Shown piece after piece: positions 1 to 7,423 of a stretch of DNA of 64,000 nucleotides. Numbering within the stretch: position 1 is the stretch's first letter; each line of letters starts with the position of its first letter. The DNA lies in the NCBI GenBank assembly GCA_910585535.1, contig CAJUFK010000001.1, positions 38,904 to 102,903 on the forward strand, written 5' to 3'. A program made the position numbers and the translations under genes. This DNA comes from an uncultured Angelakisella sp. (GTDB lineage: Bacteria > Bacillota > Clostridia > Oscillospirales > Ruminococcaceae). Below the pieces are notes generated by a model. The model worked only from the letters and a program-made list of their open reading frames with translations. It searched no databases and had not been told where the DNA came from.

Positions 1-62
1 AGGACTCGAACCTACAACCAAAGATTTATGAGATCCCTGCTCCGCCCTTGAGCTACGCCAGT
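1..62 (-). tRNA. tRNA-Met (CAT), 3' end cut by window edge
   Basis: On the minus strand a D arm (GCTC...GAGC), a five-pair anticodon arm with loop CTCATAA (anticodon CAT) and the start of the T arm (GTAGG TTCGAGT) can be read. The acceptor 3' half lies outside the window. CAT could also be initiator Met or a lysidine-modified Ile tRNA; the loop does not decide this. It is the last visible member of a minus-strand tRNA array. Confidence 0.75.
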
Positions 63-70
63 ACAACGCG

Positions 71-153
71 CCGCCCGGCAGGACTCGAACCTACAACGCA
101 CGATAGAGGCGATCAACTCTCTACCGTTGCTCTACCAGTTGAGCTACGGGCGG
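71..153 (-). tRNA. tRNA with over-long anticodon arm (odd tRNA)
   Basis: The acceptor stem (CCGCCCG/CGGGCGG), D arm (GCTC/GAGC) and T arm (GTAGG TTCGAGT CCTGC) are well formed. The gene is 83 nt because the anticodon arm is 11 nt longer than normal: ACGGTAGAG pairs with CTCTATCGT as a nine-pair stem closing a ten-base loop, AGTTGATCGC. A normal arm has five pairs and a seven-base loop. The anticodon cannot be assigned safely; GAT (Ile) or TGA (Ser) are possible, but the base after either is a pyrimidine, which is unusual. It may be a non-canonical tRNA or a tRNA-like decoy. Confidence 0.6.
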
Positions 154-238
154 ATATTAGGGGGATCCGGCACCACTACCGAGTGCCAAAACGGTTTCTC
201 TGGCGATTGCGCCCTGGCGTTCTCCGGCGTCCCCTTGG

Positions 239-311
239 TGCCACAGGTAGGACTCGAACCCACGCCCCTCGGCTTAAAAGGCCGATGCTCTGCCAACTGA
301 ACTACTGAAGC
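239..311 (-). tRNA. tRNA-Lys (TTT)
   Basis: A full cloverleaf is visible on the minus strand. The acceptor GCTTCAG/CTGTGGC has one T-T mismatch, the D stem is GTTC/GAGC, the anticodon stem TCGGC/GCCGA has loop CTTTTAA (anticodon TTT), and the T arm is GTGGG TTCGAGT CCTAC. Length is 73 nt including the discriminator base. It sits in the same minus-strand array as its neighbours. Confidence 0.85.
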
Positions 312-447
312 ATACCGATTCCCCGTGCTTTTCCAGCCTGCCCGAAGGCGGCGGGGCTGGCATTGCAGGCTTTTACCTGGCGCCGCCCTGAAGGGAGCCT
401 GCATGGCGCATTACGGTCAGCGCAAAGTGACTTTCGCCACCCGCTGG

Positions 448-521
448 TCGGGCGCAGAGGATTCGAACCCCCAAAAGCTGGTTTTTGACACCAGCGCGTA
501 TGCCAATTTCGCCACCGCCCG
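448..521 (-). tRNA. tRNA with CAA anticodon (Leu) but short variable loop
   Basis: The acceptor CGGGCGG/GCGCCCG has six pairs. The anticodon stem CTGGT/ACCAG has loop GTCAAAA, giving anticodon CAA (Leu, codon UUG), and the T arm is GGGGG TTCGAAT CCTCT. Bacterial tRNA-Leu normally has a long variable arm, whereas here only about five bases (CTTTT) separate anticodon and T arms. The D arm resembles ordinary tRNA-Leu. This is either a reduced tRNA-Leu or a tRNA of altered identity. Confidence 0.7.
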
Positions 522-531
522 ATACTGAAAA

Positions 532-592
532 ACAAGATAGTGGGACTCGAACCCACGAAAGCTATACCGCTTGCCCTCCATCGCGTATCCTG
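532..592 (-). other. tRNA-like remnant lacking one arm
   Basis: On the minus strand CAGGATA can pair with TATCTTG as an acceptor stem, and GTGGG TTCGAGT CCCAC is a perfect T arm. Only about 29 bases lie between them, too few for both a D arm and an anticodon arm. It is the first unit after the array promoter, so it may be a degraded tRNA or a tRNA-like processing element. Confidence 0.4.
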
Positions 593-616
593 TCTCATCT
601 CTCACTTTCTAAGTTT

Positions 617-645
617 ATTGTACCATTTTTATACTTCACGGAAAA
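617..645 (-). promoter_or_regulatory. tRNA array promoter (TTTTCC -17- TACAAT)
   Basis: Reading the minus strand, TTTTCC (640-645) and TACAAT (617-622) are 17 bases apart and point into the tRNA array. The -35 region belongs to a GTGCTTTTCCGTGAAG motif that recurs at promoters elsewhere in the window (12,199-12,227; 25,044-25,072; 32,254-32,282). Confidence 0.55.
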
Positions 646-681
646 GCACAATTATGCAAATAAACTGTAAACATTTTGTGT

Positions 682-732
682 CAAGAGCACAAAAGTCCCC
701 GCCCACGCTATATTGCAACGGGCGGGGGAGGG
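682..732 (-). terminator. Intrinsic terminator after the 751-1089 gene
   Basis: CCCCGCCC and GGGCGGGG form an inverted repeat around a short loop. On the minus strand it is followed by ACTTTTG. It would end the MazF-like operon before the tRNA promoter. Confidence 0.6.
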
Positions 733-750
733 GTAAGTTTCAACTACAGC

Positions 751-1089
751 TTACAGTTCCGGAAGATTGACATTCACCACGATTGCTTTTCGCCAGGGCA
801 AAGCCTGGTACGCAGCAAGCAGTTCATCGTCCCACGGAAAATCAACGGTGGCCTTGGGGCCTACATCGTTAATGGCCGCCTCGATCTCGTCCCAATCCTC
901 ATCATCTCGAAAGAAAATCCGTTCCGACCCGGGTAAGAACTCTTTCACGCTTGCGCTGCCCCACGATCCGCACCACCGCTGGAGATTGCAATCAGCGACA
1001 ATCTCGCTGTCTACCAACGGAATGATGGGAAGATTGGGGTTCGCCTCTATGAGAGCAAAGAGCTCCCTCAGATTTTCCTGCTGGCTCAC
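751..1089 (-). CDS. Hypothetical protein, 112 aa
   Basis: I do not recognise this protein. The GTG at 1089 is the chosen start because GGAGAGGAGA precedes it at good spacing. It begins one base after the stop of the MazF-like gene, so the two are probably translationally coupled. The sequence is acidic (several Asp/Glu pairs near residues 55-70), has two Trp-Cys positions near residue 40 and no signal peptide or membrane segment. Position directly behind a MazF-like gene could suggest an antitoxin, but antitoxins usually come first and I see no DNA-binding fold, so I leave the function open. Confidence 0.6.
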   Translation of the reverse strand: MSQQENLRELFALIEANPNLPIIPLVDSEIVADCNLQRWCGSWGSASVKEFLPGSERIFFRDDEDWDEIEAAINDVGPKATVDFPWDDELLAAYQALPWRKAIVVNVNLPEL

Positions 1090-1090
1090 G

Positions 1091-1489
1091 CTATGTCTCC
1101 TCTCCAAGAAAATGCTTTTCTTCGACTAACTCGAGGGTTCGAGCCAGCTCCACATTGAACGCAGACTTATGCTGTGTACCCTCGACAGACCCGGCGCGAG
1201 TCCTCACCCAGTCCTTGTCAACTGTCAGGATCCTCCCGCAATCGAATCGGGTAGGGAGGTTAAGCCCTACCCGCCTATCAGGCAATACCACCACCTGCCC
1301 GAAATTAGGCCGGCCCTCACCCAGGTTCGTCGACCCGGGGATTGCCAAAAAGGTGGGGGCCTTCGCCATAGACCGGTTATTTGAAATCACCACCGCTGGG
1401 TGCATCCCTGCGATGACGCGGGACCCTGTTTGCGGAAAATCCACCCACAGAACATCCCACTTTTTCCAATAACTCTGTTTCTCTTTCAT
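1091..1489 (-). CDS. MazF/PemK-like protein
   Basis: A protein of 132 residues with the PemK/MazF layout: an N-terminal beta-strand around WDVLWVDFPQ, a Pro before the second strand (MHPAVVISNN), a central AIPGSTN segment and a C-terminal helix. Family members are sequence-specific endoribonucleases, usually toxins. The start ATG at 1489 lies four bases after the stop of a 13-codon upstream ORF and has AGGTGA before it. No MazE-like antitoxin precedes it, unlike the MazEF pair at 28,958-29,551. It is therefore an orphan or has diverged to another role, and the 112-residue downstream protein is the only candidate partner. Confidence 0.65.
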   Translation of the reverse strand: MKEKQSYWKKWDVLWVDFPQTGSRVIAGMHPAVVISNNRSMAKAPTFLAIPGSTNLGEGRPNFGQVVVLPDRRVGLNLPTRFDCGRILTVDKDWVRTRAGSVEGTQHKSAFNVELARTLELVEEKHFLGEET

Positions 1490-1493
1490 CGAC

Positions 1494-1535
1494 TCACCTG
1501 TGGGCCCCAAACTGTATTTGTCCAGGGCCCCACAT
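1494..1535 (-). CDS. Possible 13-aa leader peptide
   Basis: ATG at 1535 follows a good ribosome binding site (AAAGGAGTGAAG) and opens a 13-codon frame (MWGPGQIQFGAHR) that ends with TGA four bases before the ATG of the MazF-like gene. It looks like a translational coupling ORF. Nothing else supports a function. Confidence 0.35.
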   Translation of the reverse strand: MWGPGQIQFGAHR

Positions 1536-1550
1536 CTTCACTCCTTTCTC

Positions 1551-2720
1551 TTATGCGACTTCCGCCGCCCGGGCTTTCCTTGCGGCATTGGTAGGCTTTT
1601 TGAAGCTCAGCGACGATTTCGATGTCTTCTCGGAAACGCACCGTTCATACGCCTCTGGATACATCTCTTTCAGGGCATCCATGTCCGTACTGCGAGAGTT
1701 CCGGCTGGACAGAACCGCCCGAACCCCGCTGGGGAGAATGCCGGAATCGTGTCCGCCCAAAGCCGTAACCATCTCAACCTCCAGCCCAGCAACTTCTTCT
1801 TCGATTGCCTTAATCTGGGCCTTCAGATTTTTGATGGCAGCGTCGCGCACAAGGATCTCCTCGTACACAGCCTGCTCAGGCTGGCCCAGAACAACATCCC
1901 TCGTGTTCTCATCAACAACAGGAGGCTCCTGTCCCAGGCTTTCTGCCAGTTCAGCGAGCTCCAGGCGGCAAGAGATGCACAGCTCTTTGAGCTTCTTCCC
2001 GGTGCCGTTAAAAACGGGGAGCTTTCTGGGTACAACATGGTTGAGCCAGAAATCCCGCTCCAGCGCCAACATTTCTGCTTCGACCTGGGGATCCCATTCC
2101 ACCTTCCGGAAGATGACCTCATCCTCCGTGTTCCCATACAGTGCAGAGTAATACACTAAACGGATAGGGGGGAGGTCCGCCTTCATCAGAATGGCATTGA
2201 TAACGGCGAGATACTGCCGCCCCTGCCACTCATAATAAACGGGGACGCCGCTCTCCCAGGCGCTCCTCGCGAAAGGGTTGCTGGTCTTGCACTCAAGGAT
2301 AACCAGCTCCCCGCTGGGCAAGATAGCCAGCCGGTCAAGGTTCGCCCGGACGAAATCCAGCTCAGGATGCCTGTACATGCCCGTCTCATTGATAATCCGG
2401 ACGCCGAACTTCCGGGCAAACAATTCAGCCACGAGAGGCTCATTGTAATGCCCGTACTTGAGGCGGAACCAGTTGTCAGACAGATCCGACTTCACAATGC
2501 CGGTTTTGTCCATGAACAGGCTCCAGTTGGTGTTGAACGGCGAATCGCCCGTGAGAGCCGCAATATCCGACCCCCCTAGACCTCCGCGCCGAACCTCTTC
2601 CCAGTCAGCAGTGCTCATCTTGGCGCTGTCCGCATAGGAAGACGACGCCAATAGCTTGATCTGATTCCTTGTAACCGCTGGAATCTCCGACCTGTGGCTG
2701 AAATCATACTCAAAAACCAT
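1551..2720 (-). CDS. YqaJ-family exonuclease/recombinase
   Basis: A 389-residue protein of the YqaJ viral recombinase family (lambda-exonuclease fold, PD-(D/E)XK). Visible motifs are GGLGGSDIAALTG near residue 50, the YGHYNEPLVAELF helix, and the catalytic strand LVILECKT near residue 170. These enzymes degrade one strand of a duplex end to give 3' overhangs for annealing, and are common in phages and large conjugative elements. The C-terminal third carries a helical, probably coiled-coil segment. The start is ATG at 2720, directly behind AAGGAGG and the structured leader. An upstream in-frame ATG (2765) lies inside the leader and is unlikely. Confidence 0.8.
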   Translation of the reverse strand: MVFEYDFSHRSEIPAVTRNQIKLLASSSYADSAKMSTADWEEVRRGGLGGSDIAALTGDSPFNTNWSLFMDKTGIVKSDLSDNWFRLKYGHYNEPLVAELFARKFGVRIINETGMYRHPELDFVRANLDRLAILPSGELVILECKTSNPFARSAWESGVPVYYEWQGRQYLAVINAILMKADLPPIRLVYYSALYGNTEDEVIFRKVEWDPQVEAEMLALERDFWLNHVVPRKLPVFNGTGKKLKELCISCRLELAELAESLGQEPPVVDENTRDVVLGQPEQAVYEEILVRDAAIKNLKAQIKAIEEEVAGLEVEMVTALGGHDSGILPSGVRAVLSSRNSRSTDMDALKEMYPEAYERCVSEKTSKSSLSFKKPTNAARKARAAEVA

Positions 2721-2736
2721 TCCCTGTACCTCCTTC

Positions 2737-2894
2737 GAATAAAAAACAGCAGCCCGCAAAGACACAGGTTGCCCCGCACTTTTCCGTGCGTGGACGCACT
2801 GTCCCCTACGGACTGTCTGAACATCTATCCGCCAAAGCTATTGGCGGACAAATCCTTACGACATTTAGTGTAATTGAAGTTAAGGGTTTGTCAA
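2737..2894 (-). promoter_or_regulatory. Structured leader RNA, copy A, with promoter
   Basis: The promoter is TTGACA (2889-2894), a 16-nt spacer containing CTTAACTTCAAT, and TACACT (2867-2872). The transcript should start near 2860. P1 is a hairpin with TCCGCCA/TGGCGGA. The conserved GTTCAGACAG follows, then a P2 region containing GTGCGTCC, and GGGCTGCTG near the ribosome binding site. P3 can form between AGTCCG and CGGGCT. P2 is the most divergent of the five copies. Other copies: 13,259; 16,608; 19,210; 63,337. Confidence 0.6.
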
Positions 2895-2987
2895 TAGCGG
2901 GGGAGAGACCCGACAGCTTCAGCTGCGGAATGCTTTTGTGCTTTTCAGTAGAGTGCAATTCAACAAAAATTATTTACAAAATACCAC

Positions 2988-3016
2988 TTGACAATAGGAA
3001 CTTTTTGCTCTATCAT
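2988..3016 (+). promoter_or_regulatory. Promoter of the 3067 gene
   Basis: TTGACA (from about 2988) and TATCAT are 17 bases apart and lead into the 3067 gene. A sequence related to the TTTTC...AGTGCAA motif lies just upstream near 2936-2960, so the region may also hold an operator. Confidence 0.5.
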
Positions 3017-3066
3017 TTATGCAAACAAGTCGTCGCAAAAACGACGGATAGGAGAAGAAAGAACAT

Positions 3067-3759
3067 ATGTTAAACGTAGATGAACCAAAAAACACCAAAA
3101 TTTCAAGTGCCCAAGAAGGCCCCACCGAAGGCTCCGAGCAAAAAAAAGACCTGATGCAAGAGGGTGAAAGCGAACAGGAAGAACTCAGGCTCGGGCTCAG
3201 ACCGAACCCAGTCCATGTATCTGAACGGGCAAAAAAGTCAAGGAGGAATTGTCCTGACATAGAGGTTCTTTACAGAATCATGGAGTTAAACAAGATGTCC
3301 ACGGAGGACCTTTATCTGTTGATTGCCCATTATTACAAACACATTGAAAACGACCCGGATGTCGGCCCTAATGAAATCTCCAACTATGCGCTTAAACAAG
3401 CTCTCGTCAAAAGAGTGGGGGTTCCCGCCGCCTCCTTCATGAAGATCCTCGGGCTCCTCGGCTATCGCGTTGCGATAATCCCCGTAGGCGCAAAAGCAAC
3501 CATAACTATGCCTGATCAGCAAGATGTCAAGATCGAACCCTGCATTGAAGACGACACCTGTGCGTTGGTGGCCTATGCTCCCGAAAACACCACTACATTC
3601 ACCGGAGGTGGAGCGATGAGGCTTGGGCTAAAACAAATATTGCGCGACAGCGAATCATTTCCCCTTCCCAAACAGATATACATCCGCCAGCGCAGCACAA
3701 GGTCAAAAAAAAACAATAAACAAGCAGCAGGAGAAACCGAAGCAACAGAACCCACTTGA
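3067..3759 (+). CDS. Hypothetical protein, possible DNA-binding regulator, 230 aa
   Basis: I cannot assign a family. The N-terminal 60 residues are charged and low in complexity, and the last 25 are Lys/Glu-rich. The middle (about residues 60-145) is helical and includes a segment, KQALVKRVGVPAASFMKILG, that reads like a helix-turn-helix, followed by LGYRVAIIP as seen after the recognition helix of some phage repressor-like proteins. The start ATG at 3067 follows GGAGAAGAAAG. It is the only plus-strand gene in the first 25 kb, transcribed divergently from the exonuclease gene. A regulatory role is inference. Confidence 0.55.
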   Translation: MLNVDEPKNTKISSAQEGPTEGSEQKKDLMQEGESEQEELRLGLRPNPVHVSERAKKSRRNCPDIEVLYRIMELNKMSTEDLYLLIAHYYKHIENDPDVGPNEISNYALKQALVKRVGVPAASFMKILGLLGYRVAIIPVGAKATITMPDQQDVKIEPCIEDDTCALVAYAPENTTTFTGGGAMRLGLKQILRDSESFPLPKQIYIRQRSTRSKKNNKQAAGETEATEPT

Positions 3760-3773
3760 AATCAGCAGAAAAA

Positions 3774-3815
3774 GCACCCGGTCGGGACCTTTCCCCGCCG
3801 GGTGTTTTTTCTATT
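3774..3815. terminator. Bidirectional intrinsic terminator
   Basis: CACCCGG...CCGGGTG forms a GC-rich stem, with a T-run on the plus strand (TTTTTTC) and an A-run on the other side. It serves both the plus-strand 3067 gene and the converging topoisomerase gene. Confidence 0.8.
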
Positions 3816-6024
3816 TGGTGGCGTTCCTCTTGGATCTCGCGCCCCCGCTTGCCTTCTTGGGAGGCATCCCCTCGAAGGAAAGCTCCAACTGGGCATAACC
3901 CTCCTCACTTACCTTACCGTCAAAAGCAACATAAGCATCAAAGGTCTTCTTTGTCTTTTGAGACACCAGCCCCCGGACAAGAACCCGTTTCCCGCTCACA
4001 AGATCCGAAATCTGCTTCGCAGTCAGCTCCTTGGAGAAAAAGGTCTTCCAAAAGCGGAATTTACAGGGAGTAGGCTCATCCTTATAACCGGTGCAGTAGC
4101 CGCCGTTCTTGCCCAGCTTTACAGGCTTCCCACAGAGGGGGCATACCCCAAGCACCTCGCCAGCGCCTCCCTTGCCGCCCGCAGGGGCTGCCAGTGCGCT
4201 TCCCTTGTAATCGCTGTGGAGGAGGTCGTTAATGCTGGAAATCACGGAAGAGTGAAGCTCCTTTGAGGTGGCCTTGCCAACCTTGATGTCCTCGCAGATC
4301 GCCCACCACTCAGCAGTAAGGTCGGCAGTTTTCACTTCATCCGGAAGGATTTGATAAAACTCCCTGCCCAATTTGGTTGAGAACACCTTTCCGCTCTTCA
4401 CCTCCAGGAAGCCCCGCTGAATGAGTTTTTTTACGATGGAGTCTCGTGTCGCCGGAGTGCCGATGCTGCCGTTTTCGCCCTCCTTCCCATCATCCTTGGC
4501 AAGAAGGAGCTTTTTGATTCTGGGGTCGGTAACATACTTCGAGATGCGGGTCATGTCCTCGCCCAGAGAGGCCAGATTGTACCTCGGAGGCGGCTTCGTC
4601 TCCTTCTCCTTGACAGACACTTCCTCGATCTTCCGCCCTTTGTACGCACCCTCCGGGACACCGCAAAGCTCGGGGTCTTCGCCTTCCGCGTTGTCCTTGA
4701 CAGGGAGCACAGCCCGGTAGCCTTTGTCCACGACCTTCGTGGCGGATGCCACTGCCATAATCCCGTCAGGCAGCACTGCGGTCGCCTTGGTGATCTCCTT
4801 TCTCGCCGGAGGCATAAACTGGGCAAGATACTGGGCCGCAATAAGCCGGTAAACATTCCGTTCCGCTTCTGTCAGCTTCGAAATGTCCGCCTTGGTCGCT
4901 GTGGGGATGATGCCGGTGTGAGCAGACTCCCCAACCTTCTCCGTATTAAAGGCTGCGCTCTTGCGCTTGGGGTCAATGCCGGGGATGTTCGCCCCCAGGT
5001 TCGCCAGAGTAGCTGCGATCACCTTTGGAGCCTCTGCGAACTGCTCATCGTTTAGGTACTGACAGGTGGAACGGTTGTAGGTAATGAGATGATATTTCTC
5101 ACGCAGGGTCTGCGTGAGCGAAAGAGTCTGATCTGGGTTGTAATGGAATCTCTGGAAGACAGCGGTTTGGAGTTTTGTGAGGTTGAAGGGCAGGGGAGGG
5201 AACTCGTCCCGTATTTGCTTCGTCACAGTGATGTCCGCGAGTTTCCCTTTGAGCCCCGCAAGGATGCGCTGCATCGCAACGTGGTCCGTGACCTGCCCAT
5301 TGTCATTGAGCAGCTCATGCCCCTTGGGGAGCTTCACGCAGAGGGTACTGCTGAACTCCGGGACGATGTGAGTATGGATATACCCGTCATAGAACAGGAC
5401 TTTCTGATGCCCGTCGATTAAAGCATCCCGGGCCACCACGAGCCCAAGGGTAGGGGACTGCACCCGCCCCACCGAGAGGGTCACGGAGTTTTTGATGGTG
5501 AAGTACCGGGAGTAGTTGATGCCTACAACAAAGTCGGCGATCTGCCGGGCACGGGCCGCCTCACCAAGGGGGCGCATCGTCTGATTGTCCACCATATTAC
5601 GGTACGCTTTCTGGATGACTGCCGGCGTCAGGTCGTTTGTGGAAAGCCGCATGACCTTTCCCTTGTATTTGAAATAGTCCAGGATCTCATCAATGAGAAG
5701 CTGCCCCTCGTCATCCGGGTCTCCGGCATGGATAACCATATCAGCCTTCTTCAGAAAGCCCCCGATGAGTTTGATTTGGTCCTTCTTGCCTTCGTCCGGC
5801 TTAATCCCCCAGTTCTCAAAGTAGATGGGCAGGGTCGCCAGATCCCACTTCTTCAGTGCGGGGTCATAATCATCCGGTGCCTTGAGCCGGAACAGATGAC
5901 CAAAGGCCCAGGTAACGATCATATTGTCCCCCTCAATGTACCCCTGCCTGAGCTTCCGGTGCGGCATGATAGCCGCAGCGATAGCTTTGCCAAGGTCGGG
6001 TTTCTCGGCAATTACAAGTGTCAT
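3811..6024 (-). CDS. topB: DNA topoisomerase III
   Basis: A type IA topoisomerase of 737 residues. The Toprim domain is at residues 1-130 with LVIAEKPD at the start and the acidic DPDDEG motif at about 102-107. The family SVGRVQSPTLG segment lies near 185-194. The active-site tyrosine is expected in LITYNRSTCQYL (about Tyr316). A cysteine-rich zinc ribbon with the Topo_C region ends the protein. These enzymes relax and decatenate single-stranded DNA; copies are frequent on conjugative elements of Gram-positive bacteria. The start ATG at 6024 follows AAGGAGGAAGAC; a much longer open frame upstream overlaps the DUF1848 gene and is not coding. Confidence 0.92.
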   Translation of the reverse strand: MTLVIAEKPDLGKAIAAAIMPHRKLRQGYIEGDNMIVTWAFGHLFRLKAPDDYDPALKKWDLATLPIYFENWGIKPDEGKKDQIKLIGGFLKKADMVIHAGDPDDEGQLLIDEILDYFKYKGKVMRLSTNDLTPAVIQKAYRNMVDNQTMRPLGEAARARQIADFVVGINYSRYFTIKNSVTLSVGRVQSPTLGLVVARDALIDGHQKVLFYDGYIHTHIVPEFSSTLCVKLPKGHELLNDNGQVTDHVAMQRILAGLKGKLADITVTKQIRDEFPPLPFNLTKLQTAVFQRFHYNPDQTLSLTQTLREKYHLITYNRSTCQYLNDEQFAEAPKVIAATLANLGANIPGIDPKRKSAAFNTEKVGESAHTGIIPTATKADISKLTEAERNVYRLIAAQYLAQFMPPARKEITKATAVLPDGIMAVASATKVVDKGYRAVLPVKDNAEGEDPELCGVPEGAYKGRKIEEVSVKEKETKPPPRYNLASLGEDMTRISKYVTDPRIKKLLLAKDDGKEGENGSIGTPATRDSIVKKLIQRGFLEVKSGKVFSTKLGREFYQILPDEVKTADLTAEWWAICEDIKVGKATSKELHSSVISSINDLLHSDYKGSALAAPAGGKGGAGEVLGVCPLCGKPVKLGKNGGYCTGYKDEPTPCKFRFWKTFFSKELTAKQISDLVSGKRVLVRGLVSQKTKKTFDAYVAFDGKVSEEGYAQLELSFEGMPPKKASGGARSKRNATK

Positions 6025-6034
6025 GTCTTCCTCC

Positions 6035-6973
6035 TTAAAACAGACTGGTCTGTGTATCCCGCTGGGACGAGACCTTGCGGTTGGTGATGATATCCCCCAG
6101 TTCCACCTTGCTGCAAAGCAGGGGAGAGGAGGGGTCGTACTGGGCAATTTGGAGCTCCACCTGCGCCGGGTCATAGGTCGCATAGCAGTACCGGCAGCCG
6201 TTGTGGCAGGTATTGTAAAGGCCGATGTCAACGCTCTCAAAGCAGCCGCACTCCGGCCGCTGGTTTTTGTCCTTAGAGACGGTAAGGCGGCAGCCAATGA
6301 TCTCCTCAATAAGGGGCTTATCGATGCAGTGTCCGTGGCGGATACCCACCGTCTCCAGGTTTATCTTTTCGGCGCAGGTCTCCACGATGAATCCGTGCCG
6401 CTGTGCCAGACCCGCCAGTTTTCCGGCGAACTCCAGCAGTTCCTCATCGCTGGGCGGAGGCAGAAGTTCCAGACTGGTGGTGCCCCGGCGGGTCTTGGTG
6501 TAAAGATCCACGAAGCTGATGACCACCCGCTCCCCGCACCCTTCCAGCCGTTTAGCGATTTCCTCAAATGCCCGGAGATGGTAATCTGGAGAATACCGCC
6601 GGCTGAAGAGGATCGGGTCGTACCGCCAGACCACCCGCTTGGGCCCCAGCTTTCGGGACAACTCCTGAAATAGAGGAATCAGCACCGCTTTTTTATCCGG
6701 CAGATTAGATTCCACATCCTTTCCGTAACCGGTAAGGGAATATTGGAAGTAGTAAGGGTATCCATCCAGTTCGTCCAGCCTTTTTGCCAATGGACCCGGA
6801 TTCTTGGTCCAGAACACGATGCAGTCTACAACCTCGGGGGAAAGAGAGATCTGGCTGATTTGATGCGGATTCATGGGATTGCGGACACAGGCAAATCCCT
6901 CTTTTATCCGCCGGAGAAACCAGTCGCTCCAATAGGAGGGAATGTCAGTCCTGCGGCTGACGCTCAAAATCAT
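6035..6973 (-). CDS. DUF1848 family protein
   Basis: A 312-residue protein that begins MILSVSRRTDIPSYW, a pattern typical of DUF1848, with the conserved FWTKNP motif near residue 60 and the Cys cluster CHNGCRYC near residue 270. The family is thought to be radical-SAM-like with an iron-sulfur cluster; its substrate is unknown. The gene ends 11 bases before topB starts and shares its operon. The start ATG at 6973 follows AAGGAGGAACATC. DUF1848 genes are usually chromosomal, so its presence among replication genes is of some interest. Confidence 0.85.
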   Translation of the reverse strand: MILSVSRRTDIPSYWSDWFLRRIKEGFACVRNPMNPHQISQISLSPEVVDCIVFWTKNPGPLAKRLDELDGYPYYFQYSLTGYGKDVESNLPDKKAVLIPLFQELSRKLGPKRVVWRYDPILFSRRYSPDYHLRAFEEIAKRLEGCGERVVISFVDLYTKTRRGTTSLELLPPPSDEELLEFAGKLAGLAQRHGFIVETCAEKINLETVGIRHGHCIDKPLIEEIIGCRLTVSKDKNQRPECGCFESVDIGLYNTCHNGCRYCYATYDPAQVELQIAQYDPSSPLLCSKVELGDIITNRKVSSQRDTQTSLF

Positions 6974-6984
6974 GATGTTCCTCC

Positions 6985-7371
6985 TTATCTGAATGTTCGC
7001 TGGATTCTGCTGTCCGTCACGAACAATTCCAATCCGCCGTCGCGAACTTTCTCCAGGGCATAAGTCCTCCCCCCGCTGGAGACAAAGCAAAAACCATCCG
7101 AATCCATACGCTTGACCGTTCCTTCTGCGACAAGCTCCCCGCCGGGGTGCCGCAGCTCACCCCGGTCGCCCTCAAAAATCCTGTTCCCAGCTGAATCAAA
7201 TGCCTTGGTCCATCTAACAACCGTATCCGAATCCACCAGCCAGGCAACATCACCAGCCACGATCTGGCAGGTGTTTCCGTTTCGGACAAGATTGCCGTAC
7301 ACCCACAATCCCAGATGGGACACCAAACCGCAATACAAAGCCCCTTCCAAATCATACACCCCCTTCCACAT
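6985..7371 (-). CDS. YopX-like small protein
   Basis: About 128 residues. The stretch LWVYGNLVRNGNTCQIV followed by an AFDSAGNRIFEGD-type segment is typical of the YopX phage/plasmid family, whose function is unknown. The last half is a small beta-barrel-like region ending TFR. The start is uncertain: ATG at 7371 and GTG shortly after are both possible, and neither has a well-spaced ribosome binding site. The N-terminus overlaps the possible read-through tail of the preceding gene. It ends 12 bases before the DUF1848 gene. Confidence 0.65.
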   Translation of the reverse strand: MWKGVYDLEGALYCGLVSHLGLWVYGNLVRNGNTCQIVAGDVAWLVDSDTVVRWTKAFDSAGNRIFEGDRGELRHPGGELVAEGTVKRMDSDGFCFVSSGGRTYALEKVRDGGLELFVTDSRIQRTFR

Positions 7372-7423
7372 CGAAATCAAGCTCGTTCTCCGGGTCCAGT
7401 TCCTCGGTGTCAGGCTGACGGAA

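Noticed and set aside
155..238. Additional tRNA between the second and third tRNA genes
   Set aside because: The spacer contains no T-arm (GGTTCGA) signature and does not fold into a cloverleaf; the same holds for 312-447.
2737..2894. Leader copies A-E as insertion sequences or a REP/MITE family
   Set aside because: Each copy sits between a promoter and a ribosome binding site on the correct strand, with no terminal repeats or target duplications, and changes keep base pairing.
6022..6309. A longer frame that would add about 95 residues to topoisomerase III
   Set aside because: It overlaps the DUF1848 gene, while the ATG at 6024 has a good ribosome binding site and starts with the family's LVIAEKPD motif.
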